Below are positions 1 to 8,754 of a stretch of DNA of 64,000 nucleotides, piece by piece. This DNA is from Sphingopyxis sp. YR583. GTDB lineage: Bacteria; Pseudomonadota; Alphaproteobacteria; Sphingomonadales; Sphingomonadaceae. The stretch covers positions 243,677 to 307,676 of the forward strand of contig NZ_FNWK01000004.1 in assembly GCF_900108295.1 (NCBI RefSeq), read 5' to 3'. Numbering within the stretch: position 1 is the first letter of the stretch; each line of letters begins with the position of its first letter. A model generated the notes under the pieces. It did no database searches, was not told the origin of the DNA, and saw only the letters and a list, made by a program, of their open reading frames with translations. A program made the position numbers and the translations under genes.

Positions 1-1103
1 GCCAAGGGATTGAGCATGTCGTGATGCCCGAACTTGGCATGGTGCTTCCCGGCATGGTGATCGCTGCCGGAGACAGTCATTCGACGACCTATGGCGCATT
101 TGGCGTCGTGGGCTTTGGCATCGGCACGTCGGACATCGAGCATCTGCTCGCGACGCAAACGCTCGTCTATCGCCGACTGAAGGCGATGCGGGTGAATGTC
201 GATGGCCGATTGGCGCCAGGGGTGACGGCGAAGGATCTGATCATGGAAGTGATCCGCCGGATCGGCGCCGATGGTGCATCAGGCCATGCGGTCGAATTTG
301 CGGGTACGGCGATCGAGGCGCTGGGCGTCGAGGCGCGGATGACGATCTGTAACATGGCGGTCGAATGTGGTGCCCGTGTGGCATTGATGGCGCCCGATGA
401 GAAGGTCATCGACTATATCGCGGGTTGCCCCCGCGCGCCCTCGGCGGAATTGCTCGAGCAGGCGCGCGCCGAATGGTCCTTGCTGCATAGCGATCCCGGA
501 GCCCTATTTCACAAGGAGATCGAGCTGGATGCGGGTGAGGTGCCGCCCATGGTGAGTTGGGGCACCAGTCCCGACCAGTCGTTGGCGATCACTGACTGCG
601 TCCCCGACCCCGATGACATTCCGGTCGCACGCCGCGCCGACGCAGTTCGCGCGATGGCATATATGGGGCTGTCGCCGAACACACCGCTGCAGGACATTGC
701 GATCGACCGTGCCTTCATCGGGTCGTGCACGAATGCGCGTCTGTCGGACCTGCGCGATGCAGCGAAAATCCTGAAAGGTCGCAAGGTCGCCCCAGGAGTC
801 CGTGCGATGATCTCGCCCGGGAGCAGCAATGTGCGACGCGCGGCGGAGGACGAGGGGATCGACCGCATTTTCATCGACGCCGGGTTTGAATGGCGGCGCT
901 CGGGTTGCTCGCTCTGTCTCGCGATGAACGACGATAGCCTTGCGCCGGGCGAACGCTGCGCGTCGAGCACCAATCGCAATTTCGAAGGACGGCAGGGGAT
1001 TGGCGGACGCACACACCTTATGAGCCCGGCCATGGTGGCTGCGGCCGCGGTGACCGGCAAGCTCGCCGACGTGCGCTCGCTCGCCGCGGTGGGAGCGTCG
1101 TGA
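1..1103 (+). CDS. leuC: 3-isopropylmalate dehydratase large subunit (aconitase family), 5' truncated
   Basis: Large subunit of a LeuCD-type hydro-lyase, which isomerises 2- and 3-isopropylmalate in leucine synthesis using a [4Fe-4S] cluster. The frame is open from base 3, so the first ~100 residues lie outside the window. The family signature GDSHSTTYGAFG is visible near the start. The cluster cysteines are in GSCTNARLSD (codons near 725) and in RRSGCSLCLAMN (near 900), followed by ERCASSTNRNFEGRQG. The canonical LeuC has GDSHTSTHGAFG; the TYG form here occurs in LeuC relatives acting on other malates, so the exact substrate is uncertain. The stop overlaps the leuD start by one base. Confidence 0.9.
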   Translation, partial: QGIEHVVMPELGMVLPGMVIAAGDSHSTTYGAFGVVGFGIGTSDIEHLLATQTLVYRRLKAMRVNVDGRLAPGVTAKDLIMEVIRRIGADGASGHAVEFAGTAIEALGVEARMTICNMAVECGARVALMAPDEKVIDYIAGCPRAPSAELLEQARAEWSLLHSDPGALFHKEIELDAGEVPPMVSWGTSPDQSLAITDCVPDPDDIPVARRADAVRAMAYMGLSPNTPLQDIAIDRAFIGSCTNARLSDLRDAAKILKGRKVAPGVRAMISPGSSNVRRAAEDEGIDRIFIDAGFEWRRSGCSLCLAMNDDSLAPGERCASSTNRNFEGRQGIGGRTHLMSPAMVAAAAVTGKLADVRSLAAVGAS

Positions 1104-1717
1104 TGGAGCGGTTTCTGCGCGTCTCTGGCCCGGTTGCGGCGATGCCGGGAGCGAATATCGATACCGACGTGATCATGCCCAAGGCGTATCTCAAGGGCAT
1201 CGACCGGTCTGGGCTGTCGATCGGCCTGTTTCACGATCTGCGCTTTGACGAAAGCGGTACGGTGCGGGAAGATTTCATCCTCAATCGCCCCGATATGGCG
1301 GGCACGCGCTTCCTGCTTGTCGGCCCCAATTTCGGCTGTGGTTCGTCGCGTGAACATGCCGTGTGGGGCATGCTGCAATATGGCATCCGCGGCATCATCG
1401 GGTCGTCCTATGGCGCGATCTTTGCGGACAATGCGGCGAACAATGGCTTGCTGCTGTTGTCCCTGCCGGTCGAGGATGTTGGGGCGCTTGCCGCGACGCT
1501 CGAAGACGGGGCGGGAGAGATGACCGTCGACCTTGAGGAACAGCGGATCGAGATCGACGGTCATGGGACTGGATTCGATATCGACCCCGCGGTGCGGCGC
1601 GCGCTGATGCTGGGGCTCGACCGGATCGGCGAAACGCTGACCCATGCCGAGGATATCCGCGCGTTCGAGAAAGCCTATCTCGCGCGCAAGCCGTGGCTTA
1701 TAGCCGGGCAGGAGTGA
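1103..1717 (+). CDS. leuD: 3-isopropylmalate dehydratase small subunit
   Basis: Small swivelling subunit that completes the active site of the LeuCD hydro-lyase. The protein has 204 residues, normal for LeuD. NIDTDVIMPKAYLKGIDR near the N-terminus and the substrate-loop motif FGCGSSREHAVWGM in the middle are diagnostic. A GTG lies one codon upstream at 1100, but the ATG at 1103 overlaps the leuC stop by one base and is preferred. Its own stop overlaps the next ATG by one base (TGATG), so leuC, leuD and the hydrolase are translationally coupled in one operon. Confidence 0.92.
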   Translation: MERFLRVSGPVAAMPGANIDTDVIMPKAYLKGIDRSGLSIGLFHDLRFDESGTVREDFILNRPDMAGTRFLLVGPNFGCGSSREHAVWGMLQYGIRGIIGSSYGAIFADNAANNGLLLLSLPVEDVGALAATLEDGAGEMTVDLEEQRIEIDGHGTGFDIDPAVRRALMLGLDRIGETLTHAEDIRAFEKAYLARKPWLIAGQE

Positions 1718-2619
1718 TGAGCGCACACCCGGACTATTCCGATCTGATGCCCGGGTTTTGCTGGGCAGACATCGACGCAGACGGCGTGCGGATCCGCGCC
1801 GCGATCGGCGGCTCGGGGCCGCCGCTGCTGTTGCTTCACGGCCACCCACAAACACATCTGACATGGTTCAAGGTCGCTCCCGAACTGGCGAAGCGCTTCA
1901 CCGTCGTCGCGACCGACCTGCGCGGGTATGGCGACAGCGAGAAATTGCCGGGCGATGCGCTCCATCTCAACTATTCAAAACGCGCGATGGCTGCCGATCA
2001 GGTCGCGGTGATGACGGCGCTCGGGTTCGGGCGGTTCGACGTCGTCGCGCACGATCGCGGCGCGCGCGTCGCGCACCGCATGGCGCTCGATCATCCTGAT
2101 CGCGTCGCGCGGCTGGTGCTGCTCGATATTGCGCCGACCGCGACGATGTACGACCAGACAGACCGGGCGTTCGCGACGCGCTATTTCTGGTGGTTCTTCC
2201 TGATCCAGCCGTTCGACCTGCCCGAACGGATGATTGCGGCCGATCCCGATCATTTTCTCGACCGCCATCTTGCCGGACAGATCAAGGTCGAGGGCTCGCT
2301 CGATCCGCGTATCGTGGCTGAATATCGACGCTGTTACCGCGATCCCGCGACGCGCCACGCGATCTGCGAGGATTATCGCGCGGCGGCGAGCATCGACCTC
2401 GACCATGATGCCGCCGACAGCGACCGCCGGATCGAGGCGCCGCTGTTGCTGCTGTGGGGCGCACAGGGCACGGTCGGCGAGCTTTTCGATGTCATGGAAA
2501 GCTGGCGGCCGAAGGCGGTCGACCTGCGCGGACGCGCGCTGCCGTGCGGGCACAGCCCGCAGGAAGAAGTGCCGGATTTGTTGCTGGCCGAACTCGACCG
2601 CTTTTTCACCGCGACCTGA
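1717..2619 (+). CDS. alpha/beta hydrolase of the haloacetate dehalogenase group
   Basis: Cytoplasmic alpha/beta-hydrolase, 300 residues, closest by motif to haloacetate/fluoroacetate dehalogenases. Seen: oxyanion-hole LLLHGHPQTH (~39-48), nucleophile motif AHDRGARVAHRMALDHP with Asp113 in place of Ser, and a C-terminal CGHSPQEE carrying the base His. In fluoroacetate dehalogenase the halide pocket uses a His-Trp pair in a YWHWFF-like segment. Here the segment is YFWWFF, so the His is replaced by Trp158. Real dehalogenation is therefore doubtful, and an ester or enol-lactone substrate fits as well. It is coupled to leuD, which suggests a product of the LeuCD reaction as substrate (inference). 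Confidence 0.75.
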   Translation: MSAHPDYSDLMPGFCWADIDADGVRIRAAIGGSGPPLLLLHGHPQTHLTWFKVAPELAKRFTVVATDLRGYGDSEKLPGDALHLNYSKRAMAADQVAVMTALGFGRFDVVAHDRGARVAHRMALDHPDRVARLVLLDIAPTATMYDQTDRAFATRYFWWFFLIQPFDLPERMIAADPDHFLDRHLAGQIKVEGSLDPRIVAEYRRCYRDPATRHAICEDYRAAASIDLDHDAADSDRRIEAPLLLLWGAQGTVGELFDVMESWRPKAVDLRGRALPCGHSPQEEVPDLLLAELDRFFTAT

Positions 2620-2627
2620 CGACCCGA

Positions 2628-3926
2628 TCAGCGCGCGGGCAGAATGATGGCGCGGCATTCGCCAAAGCCGATCGACACAAAGCCGTCGGCATCGGCTGAC
2701 GCGCGCAGGATGACTTCGTCACCATCTTCCAGAAAAGCTCGCTGTTCGCCGTTGGGAAGCAGGAGTGGATCGCTGCCGCCCGTCGTCAGCTCAAGCAGAC
2801 TCCCGAAGCCGTCCCGTGTCGGCGCGGAGATCGTGCCGGTGCCGAGCAGGTCGCCGGGGGTCAGGTCGCAGCCGTTCGAAGCGTGATGCGTGACGATCTG
2901 CGCAAGCGTCCAATACATGCTCGTCGCCGGGCCACTGCTCAGTCGGACGGGAGCGGCACCTGCGGCGCGCATGGCGGCTGTGAGCAGAAAGACCTCAAGC
3001 GTCAGCCCGAACGCGCCCTGCGCCTGATCGGCCGTGTCCCACAGATAGGGAAGGGGGGCAGGATCACCCTCCGGCCGCGGAGGCTGGGCGATGCGAAACG
3101 GCGCGAGGGCTTCGGTCGTCACCACCCAGGGCGACACGGTCGAGTGAAAATTCTTGGCCAGGAAGGGGCCGAGCGGCTGATACTCCCATGCCTGAAAATC
3201 GCGCGCGGACCAGTCATTGAACAGCGAAAGACCTGCGATATGGCGCCCGGCGTCGCCGATTGCGATCGGGTCGCCCAGCCTGTTGCCTTCGCCGACCCAA
3301 ACGCCGAGTTCGAGTTCATAGTCGAGCCGATGCGTGGGTCCGAAGATCGGCGCACTGGCTTCGGCGGGCTTCTGCTGACCGCTCGGCCTGACGACTGGCT
3401 CGCCCGACACGCGCACCGATGAGGCACGGCCATGATAACCGATCGGCACATATTTATAATTGGGGAGCAACGGATTGTCGGGGCGGAACTGGCGACCGAC
3501 ATTGTTCGCATGATGGATGCCGACATAGAAATCGGTGTAGTCGCCGATCCGCGCCGGAAGGTGCATAGTGCAGGCCGCGGCGTCATGCAGCAGCGGCGCG
3601 ACGATGCTCTCCATCGCGGGGTCGGACAATATTGCGCTCAGTCGCCGTCGTAACGCCGCGCGGTCGGCGGTGCCGAGCGCCATCAGTGCATTGAGCGTGT
3701 CGTCCTGGCATGTTTCGCTGACCGGTGCGGGGAGCAGGTTGGCGACCGCACAGTCGCGAAGGTCCAATATGGAATCGCCGATTGCGACGCCGGCGCGTGG
3801 GGCCGCGCCGGGGAATGAATAAATCCCGTAAGGCAGGTTCTGGACCGGGAAACAGGGATGTCCGTTCGCTGACGCGACCCAACTGGTGCGTGCCGCATCG
3901 TGGGTCTCGTCGATCAGCCAGCGCAT
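2628..3926 (-). CDS. fahA: fumarylacetoacetase
   Basis: Last enzyme of tyrosine/homogentisate breakdown: hydrolyses fumarylacetoacetate to fumarate and acetoacetate. The protein has 432 residues, full length for the family. Metal and active-site residues are visible: IGDYTDFY (Asp132), HHANNVG (His139), DYELELG (Glu204, Glu206) and LFNDWSARDF (Asp238). The N-terminal SH3-like part is present (GVAIGDSILDL). The ATG follows a strong GAGGAG ribosome site and overlaps the stop of the upstream aminotransferase (TAATG), so the two are co-transcribed and probably controlled by the divergent Lrp-type gene. No hmgA or hppD gene is in the window. Confidence 0.95.
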   Translation of the reverse strand: MRWLIDETHDAARTSWVASANGHPCFPVQNLPYGIYSFPGAAPRAGVAIGDSILDLRDCAVANLLPAPVSETCQDDTLNALMALGTADRAALRRRLSAILSDPAMESIVAPLLHDAAACTMHLPARIGDYTDFYVGIHHANNVGRQFRPDNPLLPNYKYVPIGYHGRASSVRVSGEPVVRPSGQQKPAEASAPIFGPTHRLDYELELGVWVGEGNRLGDPIAIGDAGRHIAGLSLFNDWSARDFQAWEYQPLGPFLAKNFHSTVSPWVVTTEALAPFRIAQPPRPEGDPAPLPYLWDTADQAQGAFGLTLEVFLLTAAMRAAGAAPVRLSSGPATSMYWTLAQIVTHHASNGCDLTPGDLLGTGTISAPTRDGFGSLLELTTGGSDPLLLPNGEQRAFLEDGDEVILRASADADGFVSIGFGECRAIILPAR

Positions 3927-5155
3927 TATCGTGCCTCCTCGGCCGCATCGAGGTGAGGCAGAAGCGCCTGCACGAAGGTGGGTACGGTTTCGGTATGCAG
4001 ACCGGCGATGTTTATACGCCCGTTTGGCGCCATATAGATGCCGTGATCCTCGCGCAGCGTGGCGATTGCGTTAGTGGACAGAGGCAGCATTGCGAACATG
4101 CCCCTCTGCGCGGCGATTGTCGACAGGCGCGAATCTGCGGCGGCGAGCGCTTGGCGAAGGCCATTGATCCGTGCACGCATAACGTTGAGTTCGGCCTCCC
4201 ATTGGGCCCGCAACGTCTCGTCTTCGAGGATGATGCGCACCAGCGCGGCACCATGATCGGGCGGCATTGACCAGAGGCTGCGCGCGAGGGTCAGCACATT
4301 TGAGCGGACGGAGCCAGCTGTGGCTGCGCTGGACGATTGCACCCAAAGCGCCCCGACGCGGTCGCGATAAAGGCCGAAATTCTTGTCGCAGCTGTAAGCG
4401 AGCAACGCAGTGGGCAGGGCATCAAAGATCATACGCGTCGCGGCGGCGTCGTCCGTAAGCCCGTCACCCAATCCTTGATAGGCGAGGTCGACGAAGGGAA
4501 TCAGGCCGCGGGCCGCGCATAAGTCGGCAAGGGCGCGCCACTGATCGCGCGAGAAGGATACGCCCGTCGGATTGTGGCAGCAGCCGTGGAGCAGCAGCAC
4601 ATCGCCCGCGCGGGCCTCGGCGAGATCCTCGATCATCGCGGCAAAATCGATCGAGGCGGTGATCGGGTCGAAAAAGCGGTGGCTGCGCGTCTCCAGCCCT
4701 GCTTCGGCGAAGATGGGGCCGTGGTTCGGCCAGGTCGGCGTGCCGATCCAGACCCGCGCGGCACGGTTGGCCCGTGCAAGCAGTTCGGCGCCAAGGCGTA
4801 GCGCGCCGGTTCCGCCAGGCGTTTGCACGCCGGTCAATCGATCGTGCGAGGCGTGGCCTCCAAATACGACGGCGGCGAGCGCCTCCGTATAGGCGACGTC
4901 CCCCTCGGCTCCCAGATAGGATTTGCTGTCTTGTGTATCGATCAGCCGCGCCTCGGCCGCCTTGACAGAATGCATCACCGGGGTGCGTCCGCTATCGTCG
5001 CGAAAGACGCCGACGCCGAGGTCGATCTTGCCGGGACGCGGATCGGCGCGATGAAGCGCGATCAGGCCGAGCAGCGCATCGGCGGGTTGGGCGGTGAGTG
5101 ACGCCAAGGGATCAGGCAGGATCGCGGCGAGCGGCGAAGAAAGATCGATTGTCAT
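3926..5155 (-). CDS. class I aromatic/aspartate aminotransferase
   Basis: PLP-dependent aminotransferase of the AspC/TyrB fold type I group, 409 residues from the ATG at 5155 (a TTG two codons earlier is also open). Family features: LGVGVFRDDSGRTPVM near the start, KSYLGAEGD, LHGCCHNPTGVSFS, and the PLP-lysine segment YSCDKNFGLYRDRVGAL; the C-terminus carries the carboxylate-binding region GRINIAGL. It forms a two-gene unit with fahA, so its likely role is the first transamination of tyrosine or phenylalanine during catabolism. It lies head-to-head with the Lrp/AsnC regulator. Substrate is inferred from context only. Confidence 0.88.
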   Translation of the reverse strand: MTIDLSSPLAAILPDPLASLTAQPADALLGLIALHRADPRPGKIDLGVGVFRDDSGRTPVMHSVKAAEARLIDTQDSKSYLGAEGDVAYTEALAAVVFGGHASHDRLTGVQTPGGTGALRLGAELLARANRAARVWIGTPTWPNHGPIFAEAGLETRSHRFFDPITASIDFAAMIEDLAEARAGDVLLLHGCCHNPTGVSFSRDQWRALADLCAARGLIPFVDLAYQGLGDGLTDDAAATRMIFDALPTALLAYSCDKNFGLYRDRVGALWVQSSSAATAGSVRSNVLTLARSLWSMPPDHGAALVRIILEDETLRAQWEAELNVMRARINGLRQALAAADSRLSTIAAQRGMFAMLPLSTNAIATLREDHGIYMAPNGRINIAGLHTETVPTFVQALLPHLDAAEEAR

Positions 5156-5192
5156 ATGCAAGATATCGCAGCAAGATCGCGATAAATCTTTT

Positions 5193-5231
5193 CATAATTA
5201 GAGTTTTTTGCCAATATTTCGAGAAATTATG
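5193..5231. promoter_or_regulatory. inverted repeats between the aminotransferase and Lrp genes (candidate operator)
   Basis: The 102 bp divergent intergenic region is AT-rich against a GC-rich background. It holds CATAATT (5193-5199) paired with AATTATG (5225-5231), and nested inside ATTTC-GA-GAAAT (5216-5227). Lrp/AsnC proteins bind AT-rich imperfect palindromes, so this is a plausible operator for both directions. Not demonstrated. Confidence 0.45.
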
Positions 5232-5257
5232 TCATATTATTCCATTTCGGAGAGAAA

Positions 5258-5728
5258 ATGATCAATCTGGATGCCCTCGATCGCAAGATCATCGACGCGC
5301 TGCAGCGTGACGGCAACCTAAGCAATGCGGAACTTGCGGATCGGGTAGGCAGCACGGGGCCATCCTGCTGGCGGCGAATCCGGCTGCTTCAGGATGCAGG
5401 CGTGCTCGCGAAAAATGTCTGGCTCGTCGATGCCCCGCGGATCGGGCAGGGGGTCAACGTGCTGTGCAACATCCGGCTCAAGAGCCATTCGGCCGAACAC
5501 ACAGCTTCATTCGAGAATTTTGTCTGCGATCAGGACCGGGTCATGGAGTGCCTGTCGATGTCAGGCGAATGGGATTATCAGATCCGCGTCGTGGCGACGG
5601 ACGTCGCCGACTACGAGATCTTCCTGATGCAGACGCTGCTCCGCAATGAGGCGGTGGCCAGTGCCGCGTCGCACTTCGCCCTGCGCGTCGTCAAATATCA
5701 GACCGTGATCCCGCTGCCGATGAATTAG
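5258..5728 (+). CDS. Lrp/AsnC family transcriptional regulator
   Basis: Amino-acid responsive regulator, 156 residues, the usual AsnC size. An N-terminal winged helix-turn-helix (LDRKIIDALQRDG, then AELADRVGSTGPSCWRRIR, residues ~4-50) is followed by an RAM effector domain with CLSMSGEWDYQIRVVATDV. The ATG follows a GGAGAG ribosome site. It is transcribed away from the aminotransferase-fahA pair and is the obvious local regulator; the ligand is probably an aromatic amino acid (inference). Confidence 0.9.
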   Translation: MINLDALDRKIIDALQRDGNLSNAELADRVGSTGPSCWRRIRLLQDAGVLAKNVWLVDAPRIGQGVNVLCNIRLKSHSAEHTASFENFVCDQDRVMECLSMSGEWDYQIRVVATDVADYEIFLMQTLLRNEAVASAASHFALRVVKYQTVIPLPMN

Positions 5729-6046
5729 GTGTCGATCATGCAATTGTGATCGCGCCGGGCCTCGCCGTAGGCGAAACAGACTTTGCAGAACGTTCCACGA
5801 CTGTCTGGAGCAGCTTTCAGGCGGACGCCGGCTTGCCGTCAAAAATGGTCGCATTTGCCGCACCACGCTCTGTTTCACGTCTGGCTTGGTGACAAACGAA
5901 GGCGCCAAGTGACATGATGCCAAGCTATGGCGCGACGAAGAATGGCAATTCCTCATGGATTTTGCTTGAAAGTCGACAGTCCGCATGCGGCCATCTGGAG
6001 CCACCATCCATGATCGCTGGCATTCGGGAAGGCACCGCGAACGTCG
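5729..6046. other. intergenic stretch, nothing recognised
   Basis: 318 bp between the Lrp-type gene and a convergent unknown gene. The open frames here are short, lack a convincing start and have no recognisable composition. No convincing terminator hairpin with a T-tract is visible. Confidence 0.5.
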
Positions 6047-7642
6047 CTACCAACCGATCGGGGTACCCGCTTGCACACGCTTTGCCCGAGCCGGGGCCAG
6101 CATGGCGAAGCGGTCGACAGCGCCGCCGCCGCAATTGCCGTTCTCGCCAAGGATCGGAGCGGAATATCGCGTGTTGTAGATGTCGAGGACAACGGCGCCG
6201 CGCTGCATCGTGAACCATCGCCCGGTCCCTTTGCTTCGAGGTCCAACCAGCGCGCTCGTTATGGCATCGTTCCTGATCGCATAGGTCCAAGGACGGGCGT
6301 CGAGCTGCTTCCAGCCGCCACTGCGCTGCATGGCCGCTACCGCATCGGCTTGGCTCAGCGATGCATCGCAATAGTGCGTCGTGTCATTGGTCCAGCGGTC
6401 GGTTCGCGATGTGCCTGAAAGCACAAAGTGCGTCCGTACCGCGCTCAGCATGCCGCCCACCAGCTCATATTCGACGAAGGAGGAGGCGTCTGCGTCGAAG
6501 CTGCCCGCGAGCGCCTGCTGCGCTTGGTGCAGGTCGATGCCAAACACGGTCATCGTCAGATCGCAGCGGATCTGGACGATCCGGCCGCGGCTGCCAGCGC
6601 GCTCGCTCCAGACAGGCTGGGCGCGGATTCCGGTCTTGCCGAGAGTCGATGTGAAAAGCTGGTCGGTCAGCCGGCCCATATTGTCCAGCATCTGCTTGTC
6701 GTCGCCCGTCGACAGGCAGACCAGGGCGCGGCCGGCGGCGTGGGCGAGTTGCTCGTCGGTAACTGCTGTGCCGAGTGCGAGCCCCATGAAATAGGGACCA
6801 TCGGTGCGATCCGAGATGCGCGCGCATCGTCCGATCTCGGCCTCCATCAGCATCACCCAGTCGGCATCCTTGCGGCGTCCGCTATAGCCATGGACGCGAT
6901 CATCCGTACAAAGCCGCGCGTTTGCCGCCGGCGCGCTTGCTCCGGCGCGCCAGATCGCTTCAGCCGCCCGGATCGGCGCCTCGACAAGGCGGCGGTTCTC
7001 GGCATTCTCGGCGGCGATCCGTAGCTCCTTCTCTCGCCATTCCGCCTCAATGCGCGCGCGGCTTTCCTCGGCTCGCCGGATCTCCGCAAGCAGCGCTTGC
7101 CGACGCGCCTCGTTATTTGCGGCGCTCGTCGCCTTGGCATCGGCCATGACGCTCGCGCCGCCCGACGAGCTTAGCAGGACTGCTTTGGCGCGCGGCGACC
7201 GCAACAGGCGCTCGGCAAAGTCGCTCCGCTGCATCGTCGAAATATTGCGGCGGTATGCCTCCTCTAACGCTGCAGCCGCGCGCGTGACCTTTTCACGCGC
7301 CGTGCTGCTGGCGTCGGCACATTTCTCGATCATCTCGACGATCCGTTCCGCATCGGTGAGCGCGAAGACCGCGGATTCCTCGTCGGGAACGCTGTCGAGG
7401 GCGGCGGCCAGTGCACGGTCGAACGGGCCAAGGGCGCCACGCGCGTCGCCGCTCGCCGCGGCGGCCAGCAGCTTGTTTCCTGCCGGGACGGCCGACTGGA
7501 ACGGGCCATAATTTTCGAGGACGGAAACGCGCACACGGCATGCGGCGGCCAGCGGGCTCGGAGCTACGGTCTGGGCATGTCCGGGACTGAACAGGAGCGC
7601 GCCAAGTCCGAGCAAGAGACCTCGGCATGCCGCAGCGCGCAT
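6047..7642 (-). CDS. exported protein of unknown function with central coiled coil
   Basis: Not recognised. 531 residues from the ATG at 7642, which overlaps the stop of the upstream TonB-domain gene (TGATG), so they are coupled; a GTG one codon earlier is possible. It begins with a clear Sec signal (hydrophobic LLLGLGALLFS ending at GHAQ). Residues ~175-235 are Glu/Arg/Ala-rich with heptad-like spacing (RRAEESRARIEAEWREKELR) and look coiled-coil. The C-terminal half is a mixed alpha/beta globular part with several cysteines, consistent with an oxidising periplasm. Convergent to the Lrp gene. Confidence 0.75.
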   Translation of the reverse strand: MRAAACRGLLLGLGALLFSPGHAQTVAPSPLAAACRVRVSVLENYGPFQSAVPAGNKLLAAAASGDARGALGPFDRALAAALDSVPDEESAVFALTDAERIVEMIEKCADASSTAREKVTRAAAALEEAYRRNISTMQRSDFAERLLRSPRAKAVLLSSSGGASVMADAKATSAANNEARRQALLAEIRRAEESRARIEAEWREKELRIAAENAENRRLVEAPIRAAEAIWRAGASAPAANARLCTDDRVHGYSGRRKDADWVMLMEAEIGRCARISDRTDGPYFMGLALGTAVTDEQLAHAAGRALVCLSTGDDKQMLDNMGRLTDQLFTSTLGKTGIRAQPVWSERAGSRGRIVQIRCDLTMTVFGIDLHQAQQALAGSFDADASSFVEYELVGGMLSAVRTHFVLSGTSRTDRWTNDTTHYCDASLSQADAVAAMQRSGGWKQLDARPWTYAIRNDAITSALVGPRSKGTGRWFTMQRGAVVLDIYNTRYSAPILGENGNCGGGAVDRFAMLAPARAKRVQAGTPIGW

Positions 7643-8034
7643 CACTCCGGAGCGCTCCAGGTGAGCGACCCCTCAAATTCTCCCGGGACGGGCTGGCAAT
7701 CGCGGATCGTGGGAGTAAACCGCGCCCGGCGCGTGAGGACCCGCATCGTGGCGGCCGCAAGATCACTGTCGGGGCTTTCCAATATCTCGACATTCTCGGC
7801 TCGGCCGGCGACGGTCACATTGACCCGGTAGACGACCCGGCCGCCGCGCCCTTCACGAAGCGCGCGCTGCGGATAGTCCTCCATTGTAATCCAGGTCGAC
7901 TGGTTGCGTGGTTCGGCTTCGGCAAAACGCTTCGGGCAGGCAGTCGGAGCCGGCAACGTGCCTTGTGCCACGGCCGTCGCCGCGACGCTTGAAACCAAAG
8001 CGCCGGCAACGGCGCAGACCATGCGAATGTTCAT
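7642..8034 (-). CDS. periplasmic protein with TonB-type C-terminal domain
   Basis: 130 residues, starting at the ATG at 8034 just behind a textbook GGAGGAAAG ribosome site; an upstream in-frame start at 8076 is rejected for that reason. Signal peptide MNIRMVCAVAGALVSS...AVAQ. The C-terminal part (YPQRALREGRGGRVVYRVNV, then VEILESPDSDLAAATMRVL) matches the TonB/energy-transducer C-terminal fold. No transmembrane anchor or proline-rich spacer remains, so it is not a functional TonB energy transducer but a soluble TonB_C-domain protein. Coupled to the downstream unknown exported gene. Confidence 0.8.
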   Translation of the reverse strand: MNIRMVCAVAGALVSSVAATAVAQGTLPAPTACPKRFAEAEPRNQSTWITMEDYPQRALREGRGGRVVYRVNVTVAGRAENVEILESPDSDLAAATMRVLTRRARFTPTIRDCQPVPGEFEGSLTWSAPE

Positions 8035-8077
8035 CTTTCCTCCGGAGAATTTGGTGCCAGGCAATGCGCGGGTCAAA

Positions 8078-8518
8078 TCACGCGTTTCGGCAGACGCCCG
8101 CCTCGTTCACGACCGCATAGGAGCCAACATAGGTTGTCATCGTCAGGACATATCGCTTCACGCCGGCGTCATCGACGTTGACGTGCAGGAGATAGCTCAG
8201 GTTCGCGCCGCCTCCGGTCAGGCCGAAGTCTCCCATGATGTCGCTCTTCTGCAGGAAGTTGATGTCGATCGAGCCGGCGCGGGCGGATTTGAAGCCCCAC
8301 TGTTCCTTGTTCCAGATGATGTCGGGCCGGCCGCCGCCGTCGATCACCACCTCGAAACTGTCTTCCGCCGTAACCTCTGATGGCGCGGTCTGCGCTTTGC
8401 CGCCGATGAAATAGGTCTGTTGTCCGACGTCGGGCGAGCATTTCAGAACGGTCGCGTCGGCCGTCGCTGGAGCAAGGCATGCGCCCAAGCCCAGCATAAG
8501 GATCAGTACATAGTTCAT
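8078..8518 (-). CDS. small exported protein, unknown
   Basis: Not recognised. 146 residues with a Sec signal (YVLILMLGLGACLAPATADA), then a predicted beta-rich body without membrane segments. A GC inside the leader could be read as a lipobox (LGAC), making it either secreted or a lipoprotein. The ATG is preceded by GGGGGGAA. It is 44 bp upstream of the TonB_C-domain gene and may head the same transcript. Two cysteines (in LKCSPDVG and GVCRNA) could form a disulphide. Confidence 0.7.
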   Translation of the reverse strand: MNYVLILMLGLGACLAPATADATVLKCSPDVGQQTYFIGGKAQTAPSEVTAEDSFEVVIDGGGRPDIIWNKEQWGFKSARAGSIDINFLQKSDIMGDFGLTGGGANLSYLLHVNVDDAGVKRYVLTMTTYVGSYAVVNEAGVCRNA

Positions 8519-8754
8519 TGATTCCCCCCAATGAGTACAAGGGCACGACTAGCGGGATTTCTGCGCTCGTCATCTCAAAAATCGAACCAGTCGAGGAATT
8601 GAATGGAAATTCGGGAGGGGAGACAGGTCCGTGCCATGCCCTTAGATATTGCGGTCAGGGAGCGAGGCGCGGTTGATACGCCGCATGCGATCTGCTGTTA
8701 AGGGCCCGGGGGCGCTCAGGGGGGAACGCCGGCATGATGTCGAAGGGGGAATAT

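Noticed and set aside
5914..6213. 99-codon plus-strand frame after the Lrp gene
   Set aside because: Overlaps the end of the exported unknown gene, Arg-rich, no ribosome site.
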